Positions 1-5,564 of a stretch of DNA of 5,695 nucleotides are shown piece by piece (within the stretch, counting starts at the first letter, position 1; each line of letters starts with the position of its first letter). The position numbers were made by a program, and so were the translations under genes. The notes beneath the pieces are model-generated. The model was not told the DNA's origin. It ran no database searches and saw nothing but the letters and a program-made list of their open reading frames with translations. The stretch is from Microcaldota archaeon (GTDB lineage: Archaea > Iainarchaeota > Iainarchaeia > JAADDC01): NCBI GenBank assembly GCA_027074515.1, contig JALTCQ010000113.1:1-5695 (forward strand), read 5' to 3'.

Positions 1-522
1 TTTTTCCGCATCCAGATCGTCTCGCGAGATCTTTGCCTCTTTTGTCATGTTTTTCGCGATCTCGGGCAGGCTATTCCCAACGGCGCGTATAACCATTCTT
101 GCGAGAATTTTTCGCTGAGGTGAGAGTTTGTCGGGGGTTTTAACGGCGCTTAGTGGCGGAATTGCGTGCGGGGCGAGGAACCTTGACAGAATCTGTGCAG
201 TTATTTCCGGTGGCAGGTGGTTGAGCGTTTGGATCGTGTCCAGCACGTTTTCTACGCCTTTTTTCCCGCTGACTGCCGCCTGCGTGCCAATTAGATATCC
301 AATCATTTCTCCAGCGTTTCCAAACTTCGCACCCTGTCCGAGGTCTACTTGCTCTAGTTCCTTTATCGTTCTTTCCAGCCCTTTTTCCTTTATCTGCTTG
401 CCAGCGGCCCGTGCGTGTATCTTGTTTGCGTATATTTTCCGCAGGTCTTCCTCGTCCGTTGCGAGGAATTGGGCGTGCTCCAGTGCCTTTCTTAGCCCCT
501 TTTCAACGTACGCTAGTTCCAT
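1..522 (-). CDS. Unknown helical protein, 3' end cut by window edge
   Basis: I do not recognise this protein. The first 174 codons are open with no stop, and the C-terminus lies beyond the left edge. It starts MELAYVEKGLRKALEHAQ. The translation is charged, rich in Lys, Glu, Ala and Leu, has no Cys or Trp in the visible part, and looks mostly helical. A Gly-rich break (around residues 65-85, containing GQGAKFGNAGEMIGYLIG) separates a charged N-terminal half from a second half with several Pro residues (LPPEI, APHAIPPL). No signal peptide or convincing membrane segment is visible. The start is well supported: GAGGTGAT lies three bases upstream, and the ATG overlaps the last codons of the TtuA-like gene by 10 bases. 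This makes it the third gene of the argS operon and probably translationally coupled. The context suggests, without proving, a role linked to tRNA or translation. Confidence 0.8.
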   Translation of the reverse strand, partial: MELAYVEKGLRKALEHAQFLATDEEDLRKIYANKIHARAAGKQIKEKGLERTIKELEQVDLGQGAKFGNAGEMIGYLIGTQAAVSGKKGVENVLDTIQTLNHLPPEITAQILSRFLAPHAIPPLSAVKTPDKLSPQRKILARMVIRAVGNSLPEIAKNMTKEAKISRDDLDAEK

Positions 523-1385
523 TTCATCACCTCTGGCAGGACGATCTTTCCTGGCTCCAGTCCCAGCTTTATTTTCATCTTGCACACCGCACAGACATCT
601 CCATTGGTTGGGGCCCCACAATACTTGCACGCCTTTGGTTTTTTCGTCTCGTTCACCTTTTTCACAGCTCTCGCTAGCTTCATCACGTTCTTCACAAACG
701 CCTTCCGCGTTCCTGGTCGCTTTTCCTCTACTACGTCGAAGGACCTGCGTATGTGGTACGTAGGCGCAAATTGCTGGAATGGGCAGCGCGTGTTCGTGTA
801 TGGGATACTGTGTTCGTCTGCAAATTTCCGAATCTCCCACTCTTGAATCCAGAAAAGTGGCTTGATCTTTCTGACGGTTAGCTCCGTTTCGGGGAGCATT
901 GGGGCGAGCTTTGCGATGTATTCTATCTGTCCGTTGATGAGGTTGTTGATTATGAATCCAACGGAGTCGTCCAGGTTGTGCCCCGTTGCCACGACGTTGT
1001 ATCCGAGCTTCTTTGGGATAATGTTCTGGTAGTACCTTTTAAGCACGCCGCAGACGTGGCAGGGCGCCTTGTGGAGCTTTTCTGCAATCTCTCCAAGCCC
1101 TGTTCCCCACTCTTTTCTCCATTCGTGGACGTACAGTGGGACGCTCAGCTGTTTTGCTAGCTTCTCCACCGTTTTTCTCGCGTCGCTTGAGTATTCATGT
1201 ATTTGTTGGTCAAGATGGAGCAGGGCCACTTCAATCCCCAACTCTTCTGCGTGCTTTGCAAGGATCCACGCAGCCACGGCACTGTCCTTTCCCCCAGAAA
1301 CGGCTACCATTACCTTATCGCCGCGTCTGACGAGCCTATCGCCCCGTATTAGTCCCATAACCCTTTCTTCCAAGCCCTTTGCCAT
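513..1385 (-). CDS. TtuA-like tRNA 2-thiolation protein without N-terminal zinc ribbon
   Basis: This is an ATP-dependent tRNA thiolase of the Ncs6/TtuA group (290 residues). Such enzymes adenylate a tRNA base and insert sulfur from a ubiquitin-like thiocarboxylate donor. Visible motifs are the PP-loop SGGKDS (residues 30-35), a CxxC pair at C109/C112, GHNLDD (135-140), a third cysteine C201 in TRCPF, and a C-terminal zinc ribbon C253/C256/C265/C268. C109, C112 and C201 match the three cysteines that hold the Fe-S cluster in TtuA. The HxxxxIxEYS stretch (57-66) and the VATGHNLDD block resemble TtuA (2-thiouridine at T54) more than Ncs6 (wobble U34); this assignment is inference. Oddly, the usual N-terminal CxxC zinc ribbon is missing: the protein starts about 20 residues before the PP-loop. 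The ATG overlaps the argS stop by one base (TAATG) and follows GGAGAGG. The open frame continues upstream to 1637, but that part lies inside argS and shows no zinc ribbon. Confidence 0.87.
   Translation of the reverse strand: MAKGLEERVMGLIRGDRLVRRGDKVMVAVSGGKDSAVAAWILAKHAEELGIEVALLHLDQQIHEYSSDARKTVEKLAKQLSVPLYVHEWRKEWGTGLGEIAEKLHKAPCHVCGVLKRYYQNIIPKKLGYNVVATGHNLDDSVGFIINNLINGQIEYIAKLAPMLPETELTVRKIKPLFWIQEWEIRKFADEHSIPYTNTRCPFQQFAPTYHIRRSFDVVEEKRPGTRKAFVKNVMKLARAVKKVNETKKPKACKYCGAPTNGDVCAVCKMKIKLGLEPGKIVLPEVMKWN
526..533 (-). promoter_or_regulatory. Ribosome binding site of the unknown protein
   Basis: On the minus strand GAGGTGAT matches eight bases of the archaeal anti-Shine-Dalgarno sequence and ends three bases before the ATG at 522. 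It lies inside the last codons of the TtuA-like gene. It fixes the start of the downstream gene, which would otherwise be easy to miss because that gene has no stop in the window. Confidence 0.75.
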
Positions 1386-3061
1386 TACATCCTCTCCGGC
1401 ACGTCTATGAGCAGGAGGTTCAGCGAGCGCGAAAGTACGTTGTAGAATCCCTTCACGATGCTCAGACGGAAGGATCTCACGGGTTCCTCTGACTGTAGAA
1501 CTGGGTTCCTGTCGTAGAAGCCGTGAAACGTTCTCGCCAGCTCGTACGAATACCTCGCCAGAATATGTGGCCGATCCTTTGCCATCACGTCTGAGAGCAC
1601 CTCGGGGAACCTTGCCAATAGCTTGATCATCTTCCACTCATCGTCATTCACCGTTTCTGGTATCTTGGGGTTCCACCCGTCCGCCTTTTCTAGAATCTTC
1701 CTTGCACGCACCGCGGAGTACTGGAGATATGGTCCAGTATCTCCCTCAAAGGAAAGGATCCTCGACCACTGGAATGTAATGTTCTTCTCCGGTTCCACCT
1801 TCAGTATCGCGTAGTTCACAGCTCCCACGCCTATCTTTCTTGCATCCGCCTCGTTATATGTTTCTCTCTTCTTCATCTCTTCTCCTGCAAGCTCTATCGC
1901 CTTGTTGAGAACGTCTTCAAGGAAAATTACCCTTCCCCTTCTTGTGGACATCTTGCCCTCTGGCAGGTTTATGAGGCCGAAGGGCACATGTATTAGTTCT
2001 TCTTTCACGCCCAGCTTCCTTGCCAGCCAGAACAGCTTCCGGAAGTGATCGCTCTGCTCGGAACCAACGACGTAAATGAGTTTTTTGGGTGCATACCTCT
2101 CCACACGGTCTAGCAGCGCCGTAAGATCGCGAGAGAGGTAAAGCGTTGTTCCGTCGGATTTTAGGATCACGTCTTTGCCCCATTCGCCGAAGTCCACGAT
2201 GATTGCTCCCGTTTCTGGATCTCTTTCTGCGATACCCATTGTTAGTAGCGTTTCTGCCAGCTCCCTCGCTTTTTCCACGTAGAACGACTCCCCGCTTATC
2301 TCATCGAACTCAACGCCGAGCATTTCGTATATTTTTTCTGCATACTTGATTGTCAGCTCCCTGAACTTCTTCCATAGCTCCACGTATTCTTTCTCCCCCT
2401 CTTCCAGCCGCCGATACGCCTCTCTTGCCTCGTCTTCGAGTTCTGGGCTCTTTTCTGCTTCCTCGTGGAACTTCACGTAAATGCGCAGCAACTCCTTTAT
2501 GGGTTCCCTTTCCAGCGCCTGTTCGTCCACCCATTTTTTGTATGCGACGATGAGCTTGCCGAACTGCGTCCCTATGTCTCCTAGATAGTTTATTCCCACT
2601 GCCTCAACGCCCCTGAACCTGTATATTCTTCGGAGCGAGCCCCCCAAGATCGTGGAACGCAGGTGTCCCACGTGCATGGGCTTTGCAACGTTTATGGATG
2701 AGTAGTCGATGACCACGCGCTCCCCCTTCGCCTCTTCGGCTCCGTAATCTGATTGTGTCGCCTTTTGTAGAACGTCCCTTGCTATTTCCGCCCTTTTAAG
2801 GAAGATGTTCACGTATCCGCCCACCACTTCGACCCTCTGAATGGCTGGGTGGTTGATCTGCTCTGCGAACTCTGAAGCGGCGTCTTGCGGGTTTTTTCGT
2901 AGCGCTTTTGCGAGTTTGAAGCCTACGGGAAGCGCGAGGTCCCCCATCTTTTCCTCTGGCGGGTACTGGACGGGAACGCTTGCATTGCTTTTTGCTGCTA
3001 GATCGTCCAGGTATCTCTTTGCCTCCAAAAATGCGTTCATATAGTCATCCGAGCCAAGCAT
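1385..3061 (-). CDS. argS: Arginyl-tRNA synthetase
   Basis: This is a cytosolic class I synthetase that charges tRNA-Arg with arginine using ATP. With the ATG at 3061 it has 558 residues. The N-terminal add-1 tRNA-binding domain is about residues 34-99. The catalytic domain carries HVGH (130-133, the HIGH motif), GDIGTQFG just after it, SDGTTLYLSRDL (302-313) and KMSTR (370-374, the KMSK motif). The C-terminal DALR anticodon-binding domain runs from about 444 to the end, finishing VPERM. SSINVAKPMHVGHLRST and GDxGTQFG are the form seen in E. coli and eukaryotic enzymes rather than the usual euryarchaeal one. It is the first gene of a three-gene operon. The start is uncertain: the frame is open to a TTG at 3094, but the TATA box at 3100-3107 would begin transcripts near 3078, excluding the TTG. 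A second ATG at 3040 (551 residues, MNAFLEAKRY) is almost as likely. Confidence 0.95.
   Translation of the reverse strand: MLGSDDYMNAFLEAKRYLDDLAAKSNASVPVQYPPEEKMGDLALPVGFKLAKALRKNPQDAASEFAEQINHPAIQRVEVVGGYVNIFLKRAEIARDVLQKATQSDYGAEEAKGERVVIDYSSINVAKPMHVGHLRSTILGGSLRRIYRFRGVEAVGINYLGDIGTQFGKLIVAYKKWVDEQALEREPIKELLRIYVKFHEEAEKSPELEDEAREAYRRLEEGEKEYVELWKKFRELTIKYAEKIYEMLGVEFDEISGESFYVEKARELAETLLTMGIAERDPETGAIIVDFGEWGKDVILKSDGTTLYLSRDLTALLDRVERYAPKKLIYVVGSEQSDHFRKLFWLARKLGVKEELIHVPFGLINLPEGKMSTRRGRVIFLEDVLNKAIELAGEEMKKRETYNEADARKIGVGAVNYAILKVEPEKNITFQWSRILSFEGDTGPYLQYSAVRARKILEKADGWNPKIPETVNDDEWKMIKLLARFPEVLSDVMAKDRPHILARYSYELARTFHGFYDRNPVLQSEEPVRSFRLSIVKGFYNVLSRSLNLLLIDVPERM
1391..1397 (-). promoter_or_regulatory. 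Ribosome binding site of the TtuA-like gene
   Basis: GGAGAGG on the minus strand sits five bases upstream of the ATG at 1385, within the last codons of argS. It supports the short start over the long upstream extension of the same frame. Confidence 0.65.
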
Positions 3062-3099
3062 CAAAAAAATCTTGACCCTCTGGCTTTCCTTCAATCAGG

Positions 3100-3107
3100 T
3101 ATAAATA
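3100..3107. promoter_or_regulatory. TATA box shared by pmm/pgm and argS
   Basis: TATAAATA on the plus strand reads TATTTATA on the minus strand. It lies 22-29 bases before the ATG of the plus-strand mutase, which has no ribosome site, as expected for a leaderless archaeal transcript. On the minus strand it would start transcripts near 3078, giving argS a leader of about 17 bases before the ATG at 3061. The minus-strand bases just upstream (GGGAAAG) are purine-rich like a TFB recognition element, whereas the plus-strand side (ATCAGG) is a weaker match. No other TATA-like site is obvious in the gap between the two genes. Confidence 0.7.
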
Positions 3108-3128
3108 CTTTCCCGGCGTTCTTACCAC

Positions 3129-4376
3129 ATGCTCCGCATCGCCTACGACGTTCGAGGAATCTATCCCGACGACGTGAACGAGGAACTTGCCTATCGCCTT
3201 GGCCACGTCTTCGGACGCGAAAGGGATACCGTCGTTGTGGCCCATGATTACCGCCACGGCAGCGAGAAACTCTACGAATCTTTGATTGAGGGCCTGAAGG
3301 CGGCTGGAACCATGGTTTACACGCTTGATGCCGTTCCCACCCCCGTTCTTTCCTTCGCTGTCCGTGCCACTGGGGCTGCTGGAGGTGTTATGGTCACCGC
3401 GTCGCACAACCCTCCTGAATACAACGGTTTCAAGTTCTTTGACGAGCATGGCTTCTCCCTTCCCCGCGAGGAGATCCAAGGGCTCGTTGAGTCGTCAGGG
3501 AACACGGATCTTCACGAGAGTCCAGACGGTTGTGTTGTTCCGGTGGACGTGCGCGAGAAGTATGCCTCTGCTCTTCCCACCTTTGAGCGAAAGCGTGTCA
3601 TAGTGGATTTTGGCAACGGTGTTGGCCTCTGGTTCAAGCCCATTCTTGAGGAGCATTTCGATTTGGTCTCTCTAAACGACGAACCGGATCCGGACTTCCG
3701 CGGTAGAGGGCCAGAGCCGACCTTTGACCACGCCGATGCCCTTGCCGATCGGATCCGCGATGAGGGGGCAGATTTTGCCCTGCTCCTGGACGGGGACGCG
3801 GATAGATCCGTTTTTGCCGATGCCAAGGGCTTCGTGAATCCCTCCTTGCTTTTTACCCTCTTCGGCCGCTGGTTCCTTCGCGAGAACAGGGGCAACGTTT
3901 TCGTGGCGTCTCTTGACATCTCTCCACGCGTTACCAACTATCTTCCTGGTGCTCGAGTCATACGAACGAGAATAGGGACGTCTTACATCGTTGAGCGGGC
4001 GAGGGAAGAGGGTGCAGTCTTCTCCGGCGAGTATTCCTGCCATTTCACTGCCTACGACTTCTCCGGCCATTCCGATCCTGCTTTCTTCACCCACGTGTTG
4101 TCCAACTACGACGTGCTCGCCTCACGGAAGGATTATTCCTTCTACAACCTCGTGGAGGAGAGCTATCGCGTGGATAACCCTCGCGAGTACGTGGCTCGGG
4201 CGGAGGGTCTTGGGACGGTGTTGAGCAAGATCGACGGCGTGGAATTTATGTATAAGAATCACCGCGTCCTTGTCCGCCCATCCAACACGGAGCCAAAGAT
4301 CCGTATTTACGTGGAGGGACCAGAAGCAACTTCCATTCTTTTGGAAGTTGCTGGAAAACTGGGTCTCATATCTTGA
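3129..4376 (+). CDS. Phosphohexomutase, phosphomannomutase/phosphoglucomutase type
   Basis: This enzyme of the alpha-D-phosphohexomutase family would interconvert hexose 6- and 1-phosphates to supply sugar nucleotides for glycans, protein glycosylation or lipids. It has 415 residues, shorter than the usual 450 or so. The N-terminus YDVRGIYPDDVNEELAY fits the phosphomannomutase/phosphoglucomutase branch. The active-site loop TASHNP carries the phosphoserine at S92. The metal loop is DGDADR (221-226), the sugar-binding loop is GEYSCH (300-305) where GExSGH is usual, and the phosphate-binding loop is RPSNTEP (383-389). The exact sugar cannot be told from sequence. No ribosome site precedes the ATG; a TATA box 22-29 bases upstream points to a leaderless transcript. 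Arg codons are mainly CGN (only 6 of 32 are AGA/AGG), unlike the minus-strand neighbours. The 3' end overlaps the convergent Ncs6-like gene by 11 bases. Confidence 0.93.
   Translation: MLRIAYDVRGIYPDDVNEELAYRLGHVFGRERDTVVVAHDYRHGSEKLYESLIEGLKAAGTMVYTLDAVPTPVLSFAVRATGAAGGVMVTASHNPPEYNGFKFFDEHGFSLPREEIQGLVESSGNTDLHESPDGCVVPVDVREKYASALPTFERKRVIVDFGNGVGLWFKPILEEHFDLVSLNDEPDPDFRGRGPEPTFDHADALADRIRDEGADFALLLDGDADRSVFADAKGFVNPSLLFTLFGRWFLRENRGNVFVASLDISPRVTNYLPGARVIRTRIGTSYIVERAREEGAVFSGEYSCHFTAYDFSGHSDPAFFTHVLSNYDVLASRKDYSFYNLVEESYRVDNPREYVARAEGLGTVLSKIDGVEFMYKNHRVLVRPSNTEPKIRIYVEGPEATSILLEVAGKLGLIS
4325..4352. repeat. Perfect 11-bp inverted repeat at the convergent gene ends
   Basis: AGCAACTTCCA and TGGAAGTTGCT pair perfectly around a six-base loop (TTCTTT). 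The repeat lies within the last 17 codons of the phosphohexomutase and 14 bases beyond the stop of the convergent Ncs6-like gene, so its RNA could form a hairpin in either transcript. No T-run follows it on either strand, so a classical terminator is not supported; it might mark a 3' end or be coincidental. Confidence 0.5.
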
Positions 4377-5340
4377 TCTGGCTTACGTCGAACCAATCTG
4401 GCGGCTCCATCAGTCCGAGGAGCATTCTCAGCTCGCAGGCCCTGCACACATCTCCTGTCGCCGGCTCCCCGCAGATCTTGCACTTCTTTGGCTTTCCTTC
4501 CCCTCTCGTTTTCTTGAGCTCCCCCATGATGTCCAGGAGCGACTTCTCTATCATGAACTTCGTTCCAGGGTACCTCTCTTCGAGCTTGTTTATGTAGTGG
4601 CGGAGGTCCCAGCGGAAGCCCAGGCGCGCGTAGGGACACTCCACGAACTCGGGATAGAATCCGTTGATCATTGCGTAGACGACCACTTCCTTCTCTGGTA
4701 TCTCGTAGAAGATCTTTACCCTTCGGACGAATCCCTCGTGCTCCGATACGCCTGTGACTGGCCCCAGTCTTGCCAAGCGGTCTACATCGTGGCGCATTAT
4801 GTTCATGAGGAACGTTTGAATCTCGTCGTCCAGGTTGTGCCCCGTGATGAGGACTGTTGCTCCCATCTCCCTTGCAGCCTTGTTCAGCAAGTATCTTCTG
4901 AATACGCCACAGTACGTGCACGGCTGGTATGGTAGCCCCTTCTCGTAGCCAATCTTCACGATCTCGTCAAGGGTTGCACCGATCTCTTCCTTGAATGACA
5001 CGATCCTGTACGGAACGTCCCATTCCTCTGCCCAGTGCTTGAAGTCCTTGATCGTGATTGGCCTGTATCCTCCAATGCCCTCATCTATGAGCAGCGCCTC
5101 CACTGTCCACCCTGGCACGCGTTCCGACAGCTTCTTCATGTAGTGCATGGCAGCAAGCGAGTCCTTCCCGCCAGAAACCGCCACGACGATGTGCTCCTTC
5201 TTCCCGAACATCTTGTATTTTCTTATTGTCTTCCTAACGCGCCGATCAAACCACTCGAGGAAGTGCTCGGCGCAGTAGGATTTTCCCTCGTACTTGGCGG
5301 TGTACACCGCTGGTTTACCGCAAACAGAACATTTAGCCAC
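4366..5340 (-). CDS. ncs6: Ncs6/NcsA-like tRNA thiolase (probable wobble uridine 2-thiolation)
   Basis: This ATP-dependent tRNA thiolase has 324 residues. It has the full family layout: an N-terminal zinc ribbon C4/C7/C23/H26, the PP-loop SGGKDS (56-61), the DEGIGGYR segment (86-93), C141/C144 in PCTYCGVFRRYLLN, GHNLDD (167-172), a third cysteine C235 in ECPYAR, and a C-terminal zinc ribbon C287/C290/C299/C302. The three central cysteines are those expected to bind an Fe-S cluster. DEGIxGYR and CTYCGVxRR are typical of Ncs6/CTU1, which makes 2-thiouridine at U34 of tRNA-Lys, -Glu and -Gln; choosing U34 over T54 is inference. The start is GTG: it overlaps the end of the ubiquitin-like gene by eight bases (GTGGCTAA), and the zinc ribbon begins three codons later. 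Translation is probably coupled to the upstream sulfur carrier. About 13 of 22 Arg codons are AGA/AGG. Confidence 0.9.
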   Translation of the reverse strand: MAKCSVCGKPAVYTAKYEGKSYCAEHFLEWFDRRVRKTIRKYKMFGKKEHIVVAVSGGKDSLAAMHYMKKLSERVPGWTVEALLIDEGIGGYRPITIKDFKHWAEEWDVPYRIVSFKEEIGATLDEIVKIGYEKGLPYQPCTYCGVFRRYLLNKAAREMGATVLITGHNLDDEIQTFLMNIMRHDVDRLARLGPVTGVSEHEGFVRRVKIFYEIPEKEVVVYAMINGFYPEFVECPYARLGFRWDLRHYINKLEERYPGTKFMIEKSLLDIMGELKKTRGEGKPKKCKICGEPATGDVCRACELRMLLGLMEPPDWFDVSQIKI

Positions 5341-5533
5341 CTGAGACCACCGGCACGAACTGTATTTCGTCCCCTTCCCTTATCTCGTAGTCTTCCGTAA
5401 CTAATTTTCCCCCGATGCTTGGTAAATACTCCTCTGGCGAGAGACTGAGCTCCACCATGAGTTCTTTCATCGTCTTTGCGCCTGTTTCAACTTCCTTCCA
5501 TTCCCCGCCAAGTATCCTCCAGCGGATCTTCAT
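5333..5533 (-). CDS. ThiS/MoaD-type ubiquitin-like sulfur carrier
   Basis: This is a small beta-grasp protein (66 residues from the ATG at 5533) ending VVSGG. The free C-terminal Gly-Gly is what an E1-like enzyme adenylates and converts to a thiocarboxylate in ThiS, MoaD, Urm1, TtuB and archaeal SAMP proteins. The acidic segment REGDEIQFVPVVSGG matches the last strands of the ThiS/MoaD fold. It overlaps the Ncs6-like gene by eight bases, so the best inference is that it donates sulfur to that thiolase, as TtuB, Urm1 or SAMP2 do. A role in molybdopterin synthesis or protein tagging is not excluded. No E1-like activator is in the window. The frame has an earlier ATG at 5566, but it overlaps the archease start codon and would place the TATA-like site at 5556-5562 inside the coding region, so the shorter start is preferred. 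Confidence 0.85.
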   Translation of the reverse strand: MKIRWRILGGEWKEVETGAKTMKELMVELSLSPEEYLPSIGGKLVTEDYEIREGDEIQFVPVVSGG

Positions 5534-5534
5534 G

Positions 5535-5541
5535 CTTTTAT
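5535..5541 (+). promoter_or_regulatory. TATA-like element for archease
   Basis: CTTTTAT, followed by C, is centred 27 bases before the archease ATG. That gene has no ribosome site, so the spacing fits a leaderless archaeal promoter. It lies just upstream of the ubiquitin-like gene's start codon on the other strand. Confidence 0.5.
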
Positions 5542-5555
5542 CTGCTCCCGTGCTT

Positions 5556-5562
5556 CTTTTAT
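5556..5562 (-). promoter_or_regulatory. TATA-like element for the ubiquitin-like gene
   Basis: The minus strand reads ATAAAAG here, centred 26 bases before the ATG at 5533, which lacks a well-placed ribosome site. This is a second copy of the CTTTTAT motif found 21 bases to its left. It supports a leaderless transcript starting at or near the shorter start of the sulfur-carrier gene. Confidence 0.5.
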
Positions 5563-5564
5563 GC

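Noticed and set aside
128..763. Plus-strand open frame of 211 codons
   Set aside because: It runs antisense to the unknown gene and the TtuA-like gene; its translation is Ser/Phe/Pro-rich without motifs, and it has no promoter or ribosome site.
1386..1637. N-terminal extension of the TtuA-like frame by 84 codons
   Set aside because: It lies within the argS C-terminal domain in another frame, contains no zinc ribbon, and the ATG at 1385 has its own ribosome site and stop/start overlap.
3062..3094. TTG start of argS at 3094
   Set aside because: It lies only about 6-13 bases from the TATA box, upstream of the expected transcript start, and adds no conserved residues.
3512..4094. Minus-strand open frames of about 140 codons inside the mutase
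   Set aside because: They are antisense shadows; the translations are low-complexity Ser/Arg-rich and lack start signals.
4270..4935. Plus-strand open frame of 221 codons after the mutase
   Set aside because: It is the antisense shadow of the Ncs6-like gene, whose motifs are all intact on the minus strand.
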